A program made the translations under genes and the position numbers. Positions 32,346 through 45,338 of a stretch of 64,000 nucleotides of DNA are shown piece after piece. The notes under the pieces were generated by a model. The model made no database searches. It saw nothing but the letters and a program-made list of their open reading frames with translations, and had not been told where the DNA came from. Position 1 is the first letter of the stretch; every line of letters starts with the position of its first letter. This stretch comes from Myrica gale (Eukaryota > Streptophyta > Magnoliopsida > Fagales > Myricaceae). The stretch is taken from contig OZ005604.1 of the NCBI GenBank assembly GCA_963930655.1, positions 4,288,001 through 4,352,000 on the forward strand, read 5' to 3'.

Positions 32346-35300
32346 TTAGGTGCTTTCAGATGGGATCTGCGTCTGACCAACCGCCACTGAATCGTCGGCA
32401 TATTTGGGCCTCCATACCGTCTTTCCCCTCAGAATCTCTTCTCCATCCTCCAGCCCAAGCAAGTGCTGATAGTCTATGACGGCCAAATTCCCCAAACTAC
32501 CAACGCCGTTGCCTGACACAGTAGTCAATGACTGGAGTACGTAGTCCTTCCCACACTCCCTTTTATACTCCAAAGTCATTGTAGAAACCTCGTGGCTTTC
32601 CATTATCTTCTGTGGAGCACTCTGCAACAGCCCACATCGACTTTTGATTATATATATTGACACGTGAAAATTCAACAGACTAGATAAAATATAATGAAAT
32701 CTATAATTGCCAGCTGCAACAGAATGAGAAAAACACGTCAATCTGTTCCCGTCCAGGAACCCAGAACTGGACAAATTTACGGGACTGGCTTCGCTGGAAT
32801 ATTCTCTCGACAATGGAGCTGATCTCTGCGACACTTTTCTCTGTTTGATCTTCTCTTTGCAATGTTACCATCTGTGCTCCGTAAATTGCTCGGTATTCTT
32901 CTGCTTTCACTGGTGGAATTGCTGCTGATAATATATTATGCAGCAGTAGTGATGGTTAATGTTGGTGGGAACTAAAGGGTACTCATGGCCGGATCCAAGG
33001 GGGTGCAGGCGGGGGTGGTCGCCCCCACTGGCTCCAAACATTCTTTGTAAAAAAAAATTTTGTTATTAAGAAGCAGGTCCAGCCCCACTGGCCCAGCCGC
33101 CCCGGCCTGCTTCCAAGGCCAGTGGGGGCGGGACTGGGCCAGCGGAGGCACACCCATTGGCTCAGTCCGTGTCACCTAATTGCTTAATTTTTTTTAAAAA
33201 AATTAGAGGCTGAAATTACGTCGTTTCACCCTCTGATTTTTTAAAAAAAAATTACTCGCGCCTCTCTCTCTCACTCTGCGATCTCTCCGTTTCTCCTTCA
33301 CGCCTCAGTAGTCCCTCTCACTGGTCCATTATCACTTTAACTGCACTAATACATAAATTATGTAGGTCCTCACTAATTTATCATTTGCCAATTAGAAAGG
33401 AAAGCACATAAATATTGTTTTTGATTAATCTAATTTATTACTGAGGTTATTTTTTAACGAGAAATAGCTGAGTGCACCAATACTTTTTTGACAAAAGAAG
33501 ATTCCTTATGTTCATACAGGCATTAAACTCTATAATTATTGATGGGTGTTAAGAATTGTCTTCCTCATATGCTGATGGACATTTTGTTTTGTTTTGTTCT
33601 TTTTAGATAAAGGATAGATTTTTGATAAAAAAAACCACAAAGCATGGAGTCGTCTAATACTCCTAATGTGGCTACTACTTCTAATGATGATTCTAGTTCA
33701 AAAAGATTTCACCCTTTGTTGAGTTCGGATGATATTATTTCTGACCTAGGGTTGCGTAAATCTGTTGATTTGTGCAGCACAGAAAACACTTGCTATCATT
33801 AAAGACATGAGAGATGAATTTTTTTGTCTTATGATTGATGAGTCTCGAGATAATTCAGTGAAGGAGCAAATGTCAGTGGTTTTGAGATATGTGAACAAAA
33901 GTGAATAGGTGATTGAACGGTTTCTTGGTGTGGAACATGGTACTGACACATGCTACCAGTCTTTAAAAACTGCTATAGATAAATTGTTTGCAAGGCACGG
34001 GTTATAAATTGTTTCTTCGTATGGATAAGTGTATTTCATTATCTTTAATATTTTTAGTTCTTAATTTGCGATATTGTAATTTTAAGACATTTTTTACATT
34101 ATGCGGAAATTTTTTTTGATCATTTTCTCTTAAAAATTCGACCCCACTCATTTTTTACATTCTATATCCTAGATACGCCACTGAGGGTACTATTGGTTTG
34201 AGTTTAGGCAATGTAACGTACGCTAGCTTATGCTTGGACTCTTGTTATTCTGGCTGATCCAAAGTAGGCCATGGGTTCAACTCGGGTCAGAGGGTGCTTT
34301 TGCAATCCCTCTGTAGAAGAGAAACCCACTAACAAAAAAAAAGGGTTTCCAAACCGTATAAAATAAATTCTTACCCAAAAACCGCACACCAACAGTACCA
34401 CTCAAAATATGTTTCTATAGTCGTTGCTTTCTTATAAACTTTTCTAACTAAATCAATTAAACCAGAACAAAATGTTTGTTCTGGTCAGACTAACCACAAT
34501 GCATTCCAATTAGAATTAGATAAGGTTATCATCTAGTAAACCAAGAGCAGTAATGGAACGACAGACTAAAATGAATTGCTACCTCGAGATTCCAGCCAAC
34601 GTACTTCACATTGTTAACATGCTGATTGGCATCCAAATCATTCCATCTAGTCTGCGAGTTAATTAAAGGAAAAGAAATAACTTCCCAAGTTAGAAAACAA
34701 CATGTGAACTGCTACGTAGATTCAACATTGGAGATAAAGTAAGAAAAAAGAATGATTACTAAAGTTAGCTTATGGAATATTGCCCTTACAGTGAACCCAG
34801 CACGAACCAAGTCTGCTTCATTCTGGCCAGGTTCTTGTAGTTTCCCGCTATCTTCTTCCGCAATAGAGAATGAATCCCAAAAGCAAGGCTCTAGTTCCAG
34901 TCGAAGTTTTTCTGGAATTTTCGACAGCTGCCTTGTTTGGTTATTTACCAGAACATAAAGACTGCAAGTCATCAAAACCAAAAGCATGACAACCTTTTCA
35001 TACATGAAACATGACACTGGTAAACTACTATGCGGTCCTATTTGATTATCCCATGTTCTCAGATCACTTTGCTAGAATTAGATGCGCCTTCAAACACCAC
35101 CATGAAACAGATATCAAAAGTTGCGTACAGCTAAATTTATCTGTCAGCGAACACATCATAAAACGTATTAAAAAAATCTTTAAAATATCCTACCTGTAGG
35201 CTCTTGCAAGAATTTCGCCAGTTATAGAGTCACGGAAAAACACATCACGACGTAAACCATTCCTTCCAGACAAGTGGAACCAACCCTCTATTTGGACAAC

Positions 35301-37088
35301 ATCACCCCTGTAAGACAAAAAGATCATAATTAAAAACCATCACTTTCTACTGACCATTGCAAATCAACTTAGAAACTATAATTGTCACTTATTCATATCC
35401 GCGATGATATTGTTACATAGTCTCTTACGGGAGGCTAAAAGCAGATATTGTTACATAACTCACTAACATAATTAGTTTAGACCAAGCGGTCTCTAAAATT
35501 AATGTTAGCCCTTAGACACGATGGAATCATATACATTTTAGCGTCTGCAATGAGCTTCGATCTACACCTTCTAAGAGAATTAGACAAAGCTCACCAGTAA
35601 CACTAATTAATTATAAATATACCACGTGGCACAATTTTAAGGTCAATTTGTAAAACAGGTTTAAAATTATAAGTCTGTTATTATAGTCGGTCGTTGGAGC
35701 TAGCTTTTAATTAAACATGTCGACTATAAGATTTTTTTTTTTGTTTTTCTTGTTACTATATATATGGGCTATCCCCAAACTTTGGCACTTTGGGGAATTA
35801 ATATACTTACCAATTAATTACCCAAAACAAAACTATAAGACGTGTATAGTTCATATATTTTATAACACAAACTTACTTGCTCCCTCAAAAGATAAAGAAT
35901 TCTTACATATCTAGTATAGTTTAATTAATACAAAGGACTTAGGCCTCCATTACGATTTAAGTTGCATGCCGTCACGGCGTATATACCAAGAAATATAATA
36001 AAGAGTACAAATAATTAAGTAGGAAAACATTTAGATATATGCAAGCTGTGAAGTAAGCAGCGTTGCCAACGTCTTTTAGATACATGGCTATTGCCAAGAA
36101 GTACTGTACATGATCTTGTAGGACGGGTGACGAAATCATCACATGATCCCCTTAGATATCTAAAACGGCCGAACAAAAGCACCCAAACTACATGATCATT
36201 GCTGCCGTTAAATAGGGAAAAGTATGTGCATCATGAAGTTGTCACTTACCAACTAGGATAGCGATCAACGTCCACCTGCGTTCGTTTGACAACCCACATG
36301 AGCTTCTCTTTGCTCATCCCTGGCTTTGCAGACTCCACAGCAAAGTCCTCACTGACAACCCCAACAATCCTTGCATGATTTACCGAAGATTCCTACTACC
36401 AATAGCAGGAGAAATAAGAGAACTAGTGTGAAAAAGAAACCTCATCAGATGCATATGACGTAAAACGCCACAAGGCGTTACATAACGGGAATTTTAGAAA
36501 TCAAGGAAATGGTTAATTATATTTTGAAGAGTTCATCAAGGCTATGAAAAACAGTATGGCCCATGTTACGTCGAGACGTCACGATTCGGTCAAGTTACTC
36601 AAAAAAGGTACCATAATATATACCTGTAAATGATTCATCAGCGTCTCCAGAGACGATGTACGATCTGCACCTACTTCATATGATCGAATGAAAAAATTTT
36701 GCCGGAACACTAAACCATTCTGATCAAGTCGCCCAGAGCGAAAAAGATCCATGTCCAAGTCGGACTCCATTGGTTGCCAATCAGGTATCGTCCAATGCTT
36801 CTGATCAGGTATTGTCTTAAGGCCGGAAGATTCAAGTAGAGCCGACGACATGTTATATATACCGTCATTATTCACACCTTCCAAAACTGGTTTTGCAAAC
36901 CAAACTTCGGTACCATTTATTTTGGCGGTAGCATCAGCATTTTCCTTTACCTGAAAGACACCGTAAGCCTCATCAGATTTCGACTTCATTCCTCCAAACT
37001 TGAGGAGCTTGGGGGCGGGCTTTGCTCTGGAGTCTGGAGCCGGAGAGGCTGCAGGAAAGAAAGCGCAAGTCGTCGTAATGGCGACCAT
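32346..37088 (-). CDS. FATB: FATB-type acyl-ACP thioesterase, copy C (complete, six coding exons, 412 residues)
   Basis: Exons: 36624-37088, 36250-36392, 35194-35307, 34790-34961, 34583-34651 and 32346-32621, the same lengths as copy B. All splice sites keep GT-AG. The acceptor of exon 2 is weaker (GGTAGTAG instead of GGTTGCAG). The active-site set in TRWNDLDANQH and YKREC is unchanged. Differences from B include Cys372 to Tyr (VIDYQHLL) in exon 6, Ile to Asn just before the end of exon 5 (GWNLE), and several changes in exon 1. Intron 5 is 1,961 bp because of a hAT insertion. It probably still encodes a full protein. Whether the Asn and Tyr changes are tolerated is unknown. Same polar replacement of the usual hydrophobic segment as in B. 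Confidence 0.9.
32984..34183 (+). mobile_element. Non-autonomous hAT element in FATB intron 5, unit C (1,200 bp)
   Basis: Flanked by the exact 8-bp duplication AGGGTACT (32976-32983 and 34184-34191). Unit B has a single copy at the empty site. The left end CATGGCCGGATCC and right end TACGCCACTG are worn forms of CAGTGGCGGATCC. The left 200 bases are G+C-rich and self-complementary. The interior keeps a transposase fragment (MESSNTPNVATTSNDDSSSK; then EFFCLMIDESRDNS, VLRYVNKSE, VIERFLGVEH) with stops and frameshifts, from the DUF4371 family. Most of the transposase is deleted. Confidence 0.9.
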
Positions 37089-37730
37089 GATGATGCAGTA
37101 GAACTCACGGGAATAAGGAAAGCTTTTCGCCGGTCAGAGTGTTGTTTCACTCGGAACCTTTAGAAACTATGAATCAGACAACAACAAACAAAACATCGTT
37201 TTAAATGAAGAATAGAAAACAAAGCAAAAACTACTTCATATGTCATGAGCAAGTTCCAGTTTCCACATAGAAAATATAGGCATGGCACACAAACAGTACA
37301 CATGATATATATGTTTAGGAACTTCTACTCACTTTCAGGGTTTGCGCTCGTTAGGTGTTCTTCTTTTTCTCCTTCTATCAGCTAATTTCTCCCTTGCTCT
37401 ACTTCCCGAGTTTGGTTTCACAGTACAAGACGCGGGAATTTGGCTAGTGAGAGAAAGAGAGGAATGTGGAATTTAGTGCTAGTGCTTGCCTGGGTGGTGC
37501 AGAATGGGCAAGCACAAACCTCATTACTTATAGTAATCTCCGTCTTATAACAATCCACCTCCCCTTCACAGTTACTCGTCTCCCCGCTTTGAAAAATTAT
37601 GTGCATATGTTTGCTGCCTACAGGACTGTAATATAATAACATTAACAACGGAACTTACTAACAGGCTAGGCTTGGCTCGTATGAAGTATGAACTCTCTTT
37701 AACGATAAACAACGAAAAGCATGTAGTGTG

Positions 37731-37739
37731 TTATATATA
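37731..37739 (-). promoter_or_regulatory. Candidate TATA box of FATB copy C
   Basis: Minus-strand TATATATAA in the same place as in copy B, with the GTGAGT donor of a possible non-coding first exon downstream of it (near 37329). Confidence 0.35.
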
Positions 37740-37794
37740 GACTATGAAATATGATCCCAACTATATATATTCAATCCCACATAGATGGTTCCGA

Positions 37795-37985
37795 AGAGTG
37801 ACCGAACCAGGACTCAATTTGAAGAGAGACAAATTTCTAATGCGAAATGAATATTTTTTCTTAAGCAATACAAAAAATTATCTTAGAGTTAAAATATTAA
37901 AAATTAAAAACTAAAAGTATAAAATATTAAAATACACGTACTCTACTATTTGATGAGACTGAGAGGTAGCAATTAGATTATATTT
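37795..37985. mobile_element. Degraded hAT end in the FATB copy C promoter region
   Basis: GACCGAACCAGGACTCAATT and the following 160 bases parallel CAGTGGCGGATCCAGGATCT and the next 160 bases of the hAT element at 39149, including the core ACACGTACnnACTATTTG. Confidence 0.5.
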
Positions 37986-38364
37986 TCTTAATTGTTTTAC
38001 CTTTTGGAAATCAAAATAAACTCTCAATTTATTTTTGTAAAAAAAAAAATGAATAGACTTAAAAAAGATGAGGTAGAATCCTTACGTTCTATACGGACTA
38101 GTAATTTCTCCATGCCAATTGAAAAAAAAAGGCCCAGTCTTGGCCCACATATCTCTCTGCCTCATCCTTCTTCTTCTGTTTTTATTTATTTATTTATCTA
38201 TTCAACAGTCATACTGACTCAAATAAACGGAGAAAAAGTAACACTTATTGACTCATATCGCCCCCTTTTACCCTCTATGCACCTTTGCCTCCGTTATCAC
38301 TCTCTTTGCCGAGAGCTCTCTCTCACACACCCACATCCACACTCCTCAAGCCTATGCACCTTTC

Positions 38365-38388
38365 ATGGCTGCCGCTCCGTACCACTCT
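38365..38388 (+). pseudogene. Orphan first exon-like sequence (MAAAPYHS), unit C
   Basis: Counterpart of 17067-17092: ATG, seven more codons, then GTAAGT. The length is 24 bases instead of 26, so the frame at the donor differs from unit B, which suggests no constraint. No downstream exon is seen. Confidence 0.3.
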
Positions 38389-38550
38389 GTAAGTCACAAA
38401 TCGAACTCCCCCCACCCCTTCCCTCCTCTCTCTATCTCAGTTTCGCATCTCAACAAAACAAATCAAAACAGAGAATGGTGGCGGCCTGGCATGGGCTTAA
38501 CCCATATAAAAAACAAATTTGAACAGATTTTTCAGGCGATGGGGCAGCTG

Positions 38551-38565
38551 CCCCCCCCCCCCCCC
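38551..38565 (+). repeat. 15-base poly-C run, unit C only
   Basis: Units B and D have GCTGTCCGCC or GCTGTCCTCC here. The run is either an expansion or a base-calling artefact. Confidence 0.7.
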
Positions 38566-39148
38566 TGCCCCTAGCTAGTTGCACCTATGGTTCAGATGTT
38601 GTACACTCCCAACGTAAAATTTGTCGATCCGCACCAGAACAATCAATGAAGTATTTTTGGTTGACTGTACGCAGAAAATTCAATTGTGAAACCGGTTATC
38701 ACCTAAAAAAAATTGAATTTTAGTGAAAAAATGCTTGGTCACTCAACGTATTAATGACAAAAAAATTTGTCATAAGTTCCGTTAGCAAAAACCCGTCACT
38801 AAATGTCTTTTATGAAAAAACTTGATTTCGTCACAAAAAACAATCTGTGTGAAATTTTTTCGTCACTAATGACTGTTCGTGACGGGGAAATTTGGTCACG
38901 AAAGGAACCAATTGTTCGTCCATATCCCATCGCGTAACCTCGCGATCGATAGTCTTTGAGAAATGCAAGACCAATCGGCCATTGCCACTGATCGGATATA
39001 AATTTTGTCGATGGGTCATATTTGTGATTCCAATGGAACAAGTCTTACTAGGCCACCGAACACGTAAGCATAGAGGTGGGATTGGTAATCATGGACGATG
39101 AAACACGTATAAATAGCAATAAGATGAATAGAGGAAGAACGATCAGAC

Positions 39149-40521
39149 CAGTGGCGGATCCAGGATCTAATTTGAAGGGGGTCGAACACATCAGGTGAAA
39201 TGACAAAAAAAAAATTTTCAACGTAATGTAAATAGTGTATTAGAGTTAAAATATCGAAAATTAAGGATTAAAAAGAATTAAAAATTTTAAAATACACGTA
39301 CATACTATTTGCTAAGACTGAAAGTGACAATTAGATCCTACTAATTTGCATCTTATATATATATAACAAAATGATAGTTTGAGCAGCAGAAACTCAATAC
39401 AAATTCAAGGGCATGAAAAATCCTAAACAAACAAAAATCAGCTAAATAATTAATTCGGGACCCAAAAATATGAGTGTGTTTCTATTTATTTTCGAAAAAA
39501 ATTAAAAAATTAGAAATTTCTAGGTAGAAACCTCTATAGCCCTAAGATATCCAAACCAATTCAATCTCATCCTTCAACAATTTCACAACTCACAAAATTT
39601 TAAACCCTAAAACATTTTTAGCATACTAAATAAATGAATTTTTCTACTGAATTGTAGAGAGAGAATCTTGGATAAAGGGACATACTATGGGTCGGAGGTC
39701 ACGCAATTCTCAAGTGTAAAATCTCGAGGATCCTACAAAAATTGAAACCGTCAAAAATCTAAATAATGAGATTGAGAGAGAGCTGAGAGTCAAGGGTGAT
39801 ATACACACTAGAATTTTCAGTATCAAGTACTACAAAAATAGTATGGACAAAAATAACTGAGAAGTATTGCATTATAATTCCTATATAGTATGGAGAATTT
39901 GCTGTTAACTATAAATTGCCCAAATTGTTCAATAAATTGTCAGTGTCCTATAGACTACCAGGGGATTTACCATCGTTAGTATTCAATTGCAAAGACATTA
40001 ATTAGGTTTGATCAAAGCACTAGTTGCCTCACAATGTCCAGTTAAGATGCAAATATCAAATTGTAGTACACCTCAGTTCTTACCACTACAAATAGCAAAT
40101 CTTCCACTCCAAAGAAAATATACTTTAAAAACTAAAGAAAGAAGTAATAAAGAGACAGCATGTATAACTAAGATACACATATACTCATTTCCAGGAAAAA
40201 AAACCCAAGAGACTAGATTTCTCTAGCACCAGGTGGTCCAGGTCCACGTAGAAGGAGGTCCACATTTGCCAAGTAAAAATCATCTGACGATTTCTCTAGC
40301 AACTTTAACTTGTCAAGGCTACTGGAAGTAGAGGCAATCAATACACACTTAAAATCAGGCCCTGCAGGCTTAAAACCAGGGTTGACCTGGGCCTATGGGG
40401 ATCGGGCTCCCATGCCCCAGACCAATTTATAATAAAAAAATTTTTTTTGACATGTAATAATTTTTTTGCATATCCAATGGGGGGCGGCCGCCCAGGGCTG
40501 CACCCCCCGGATCCGCCTTTG
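39149..40521. mobile_element. Gene-capturing non-autonomous hAT element, unit C only (1,373 bp)
   Basis: Starts CAGTGGCGGATCC and ends GGATCCGCCTTTG (inverted repeats with two mismatches). It is flanked by the exact 8-bp duplication GATCAGAC (39141-39148 and 40522-40529). Units B and D have the uninterrupted site. No transposase is seen. The interior contains an exon of a RECG-like helicase gene on the minus strand with what looks like adjoining intron. Because D lacks it, it inserted after C and D separated. Confidence 0.9.
40222..40361 (-). pseudogene. RECG: Captured exon of a RECG-like DNA helicase gene
   Basis: On the minus strand, after the acceptor CCTGCAG, the frame encodes FKCVLIASTSSSLDKLKLLE, then KSSDDFYLANVDLLLRGPG, and stops near 40225. 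This is the conserved C-terminal region of RecG helicases (the LEKSxDGFYLAxxDLxLRGPG block), which in plants acts in organelle DNA recombination surveillance. One hallmark Gly is Asp here. Only this exon is recognisable; the flanking 39540-40220 may be intron of the same gene. It is inside the hAT element and cannot encode a helicase. Confidence 0.75.
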
Positions 40522-41170
40522 GATCAGACGTTTATAATGGATGATCAAATGTATCTGGTGGACGATCAAACGTATTGCAAAAGATCATCGAACGAGCCAC
40601 ACTTTCGATCGGACATATTGTTGTTGGTGATCGACCGTGTCACGTTTCCGATCGATTGATTTGTAGTGGATGATCGGATGTTTGCTTGTTGCCGATCGAA
40701 CGCTTGCTTTTTGCCGAACATATATGTATCATTAGCGTTCAATTGGTTGATTAGACAATAGAACGACTATTTAGACGATAGAACCGTATTTATGAAATAG
40801 ATTTTTTAATATGTAAAATTAAAAAATCAAAAATATTATATAAAACTGATTAAACATAACAATTCATTAATTCAGAGAACATCACTAATCAAAATAGTTA
40901 TCCGTAATTAAACCAAAAATACTATTGTATTAATATAGCAAGCGTAATAAAAAAAATATTTCACACACCTACCAATGTCAAGTACCCAACTGGCTTAGGA
41001 TTCGATTTGTCATGTCGTTCATTTTTTTCTCTATTATAGTTATCATGCGCTGCTCCACCTCCTTTGATATTTCTGCCTCCAAAGTCTCTTGTTCTGGCTG
41101 CATACGCTTCTCCTGTTTCACCCACATACATTGCTACTTCAGTTGCTGCTCCTCACAATGGTCCCAGAGT

Positions 41171-43340
41171 GGGTCTAGATTGGATTACCTAGATTATTAT
41201 TTCGGGGTTGTTAGAGTCAAGCAACTGGATGTTGCCTGTGTCTGAGTCACCGGTGTAAAGTTTATCTTCTGGTGACTGTTAGCCTGAAATGGTTTTTTCC
41301 TTGAATAAGGTTTTCCAATTCGTCTTCAAATCTCTTGTCTTGACATGTGATTGATTTATTATTTCTGATTGATATCTTTCTTTGATATTTGTTTTAGTAT
41401 TTCGCTGTATATTTGTTGATTGTTTAATAATTTTCAGATCTAGATGAAAATCTTTTAGGACCTGTTCTAAATTTGTATTTTCATAGAAAAAGAAAGTACC
41501 AACACCTATTCATCTCCCTCTAAGTTATCTTTAGGGTCTAAATAGATTTTTCATCATTTAACGGTAAAAAAGTGAAGAGCGACATTTAAAACTGTTCACT
41601 ACACTACCACAATGCAAACATATCTTGCTGGTGGACGGATGAAGATATCGAATATTGCTCTAGCCCTGGATGAAGATATCGAATACTGCTCTAGCCCTGC
41701 AAAATTTGAAACACCTCTTCGGTAGACATTGGATTAGCTACCTCTACAGCTGGGTACGCTGACTGTGGCCAATTGAGTCCAAAAAAAGTAGCGAGGGCAT
41801 CAGGCGAAACCATCACCCAAACCCTCCGGATGGTGACTACCCACGACTCGCGCGTCGTCGGTGGCCACATCCAGAAGTGCAACATAGAAGTTTCGCACTA
41901 GCTTGCTTTAGGCATGTCCCTGCACCCACGATAGCTACGGCGTCCACAGCTTTGTTGCTGACGTGCTGCTCCCAAACCAATCGTTGTCTGCTCTGATGTT
42001 GATGTGCTGCTTTAGGCGTTCTATGTTGTACCTGTAGTTGATGGCATACAGCTCGCTGCTATATTATAATTTGGTATATTGGCAGGAGCGTTCCCTGCAA
42101 ACTCTACTCTTAGTTTGTTTAGAAAAAAGGCACTAGCTAGTTAGGTTTCTATAATATGTACAATGGCTCAAATTAGTATATTAACAATTACAATAAAAGG
42201 TTCCTTGCATATGTTTCAAGTTAGATTTATTACTAATGATTACATTTGATTATCCTGATTGGACCGGAATAGATTCTAGGTGTGAAAACTAATCACATAT
42301 GGCCAGCATGATATGTTTTTGAGTTACATTGGAAATCCAATCGAGTATATTATTAATCATCTCACTTGCGAATCCTAATTTTATAAAACTGAATCATAAC
42401 GTGTGTTACTATATTTCCATATATACCATAATATATAGTTTTCTGATCTCTTATTTGTGTTACAAGTCATTTTAAAGCTAGTCCAAGGAACTTCTCTTTC
42501 TTTTGAAAGTCCAACTTTATAGGCATAATATTTTTCCTTAAAACAAACACGGAATATATTACGAAATACAAAAAATAAATATATTGTACGTGCAGGTTGT
42601 ACACATACATACTGAAATGGACTTCTACCTTTTCATTTGCCGGGTCCATCATGCGCATAGAACCACATTTCAGGAGAGAGCTAGTAGTCTACGAATTGGA
42701 TTGATTTAACATGTCTTGTACTTTTGTATTTCTTTATGTTGAATTTATGATTAGTCGCCGTTAATTTTATTTTGTTTTCCCTGAAGTAATTAATTTGTTC
42801 TACAAGTTGATTAGTTTTAAGAGCACTTCTATTAATTCCCCGCAACTCAATCGCAAGCAATATAGTAACTTGGCGATAATGACAATGCAAATCTCACATT
42901 TGTTTTTCTTGTTTGATCTTGCTGATCTGTATATTAAAGTTTTCTTGAAAGTATTTAAGCAAGTCCCACATACCGTGCTTTACGCAATAATATTTCATGC
43001 ATGGTTGGATGCAAGTCTCATTAACGTACCAAGGCCGGCATTAATGCGCGTGCCCACGCTTAATAATTAAGAATAATGCGCGTGCCCACGCTTAATAATT
43101 AACCTAGCTATTCCTTCACAAAATAATTAAGAATTTTTCATCGTATTCATATTCTTAAATTCCCACGCTTAATAATTAAGAATATTTTCATCGTACCATC
43201 GTACCGTTATTCTCTAGTATGTGTTTTGAGTTTTGACACTGTCAAACTTTGAATATTGCCTGTGGTTTAAAGAGCACGCCACGATAGAAATCACAACTGC
43301 AGCTCTCAGGTAATTAGGGCGTTAGGGGAAACCTCGGAAA
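41171..43340. other. LTR remnant and non-coding stretch, unit C
   Basis: 41171-41560 is the right third of the LTR found whole at 20450-21514. After it come a 35-bp tandem duplication (GGATGAAGATATCGAAT, about 41634-41695) and the minus-strand 64-codon frame 41691-41885 (MLHFWMWPPTTRESWVV), of unknown origin. At 43020-43105 a segment with ATGCGCGTGCCCACGCTTAA is duplicated, next to the 1-kb deletion. No gene is seen. Confidence 0.4.
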
Positions 43341-43344
43341 ACTT

Positions 43345-45338
43345 TAATAATTTAATAAAATTTTATTCAAAATTATTTGTCAAAATTTTATATTTCAAAT
43401 TTGTTAATGTATTATTTTTAATTGATAATATAATTAATCTATTTAATCTTTTGTTGTGTCAAAGGCGATCTTATGTAGGATTTTATTAGTTATAGTTTGG
43501 AAAAACTTCATTATATATGTGAAAGCAAACATGTATTGTCAATAATAATATTCTATATATGAGCAATACTTGTACTTGGAAAAAAAAATAATATTTTTAT
43601 TGCAGTATAAATTTCTATCATTAAAATCTCTTGTCAAACTCTTAATTCCGAAAACAAATCTAAACTGTCAATATCAAGATGATCTTCATATTTTAAAATA
43701 CAAGGCAATGCTTTTTTCAAGTCTTCCCCAACCAAAGATTTTAACTTTATAAAATTAAATAAAAAATATTTTCATAGATTCCAAATTAAATTAACTTTGA
43801 TCGATCTACAATATATATAAAATAATCAACTATAATAGATTGTGTTCTTTCATTATCAATACTTTCTTTAAACTGTTTTTTTTATGGATTATTCCTATTT
43901 TCTGAAATATAGGTTATATTCTCATTTCAGCCTCAATTTCTTTTGTTGAAATCAAAGTAGGAGTAAATCAATTTTCTCTGTAATTTTTTAAATAAGAAAT
44001 AATAATTTCAATTGATTAATAACAATATCGACATGGATGTATTTATATTGTATGTTTTTACTAATTGAGTTAACAGCAGACAATGTATCATGCCACATAT
44101 CTATGCTTAATAAAAATTCAAAAAGTACAAGCTCATATGTAGCTAAGAATGTGGTTTCACACTTTGTTCTGCTAACTGAACTAAAGCATTTTGTAGAGGA
44201 AGAAATCAATGTATGTACATGTTCTATAACTCCAAATGAATATATAGCTTTAAGGCATAAATTACCGTGTCAGAAAGTACTAGGTTTAAATTATGACGAC
44301 CGCATTGTGTGTAACATGCTCTAGGATTTATATCTAATAGTCTTTGTTGTACACATTATTTTTCTTTCATATTAGTGTCATTGTCATGTTCTCGTCCTCT
44401 TATATCGTTAATATCAAGCTCATATTTTTTTTTTTTCACTATATCTATAAGTTCATTAAAATGGCATTTCCCTGTTGTTTCATCTACTTCTAAAAATTCA
44501 AGTAATATTCTTCAACTTGTATTGGATTTGTTGAAATATCTACCAATCGTAATATAAGAGTCATTTGTTCTCGTTGTCTTCCATCAAAAGTTCAATCAAA
44601 TATAATCAATAAATGTTTTATTTACTTGATTCTTTTAATAATTATAGTTCTAATTTCACTTGCTAAAATTTGAATAAATTCATTTTATAAATGAGGTCCA
44701 AGACAATGAATGTGAATTTCACTATGTTTAATACGTCGAACATGTTCTTGTGTTATTGGATAAAATTCAACAATTATTTCAACTGAGCTTAAAATTTTCC
44801 ATTATTTCTTTAATAGATCTTTTTATTCTTACTGCGAAATACTAAGTTGCTCTTAATTAACAAGATTTTTATATTAGGGATAATTCTTAGTAACACTTTT
44901 TTACAATCATATTTTTCTTTGTTGATTTGTTCTTGATTGTCTTTATCTATTATCAACTTTTTTGACATTCACATTTTTTAAATTAATCCATGTATACATC
45001 TTGTTAATATTTTCATCGGTCATTTCATGACTTTTAAGCTTAAAACTAAGATTTTTTCAATCCCTACTTCATTCGTTGGCTAATTGATTCATGCTAAACT
45101 TTGAAATAAAAATTTACAAAAACAAAAATACCTTTATTAGGATCTTTTGAATATATTAGCTATCTCACTTTTTTTTTAATTTGATAATTTTCGGATATAA
45201 TATGTTGTAGAGAAATGTCAATTATTTTCATCTTTTAGAAATTTTAGATCACTATCTCTAATTGGACCACTTTCTAATAGTAAATCTCTTAGATTTATTC
45301 TCTTAACAGATCAACCAACCAAGTTTACGGATGGCCAC
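43345..45338 (-). pseudogene. Decayed hAT transposase gene (TTF / DUF4371 type), unit C
   Basis: Counterpart of 24270-26380, with the same stops. A 73-codon piece at 43988-44209 reads CETTFLATYELVLFEFLLS and NSISKNIQ. It lacks the 127-bp stretch that B has after ACACTTTGT. Confidence 0.8.

Larger units (their letters stand above)
38701..41166. mobile_element. Left half of the CACTA element, unit C, split by a hAT insertion
   Basis: Counterpart of 17390-18489. The terminal bases have changed to CACCTAAAAAAAATTG. The GATCGG/GATCGA motif array and the coiled-coil remnant remain. The right half is missing: the sequence passes from GGTCCCAGAG directly to GGGTCTAG of the LTR remnant. The hAT element at 39149-40521 lies inside it. 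Confidence 0.7.
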
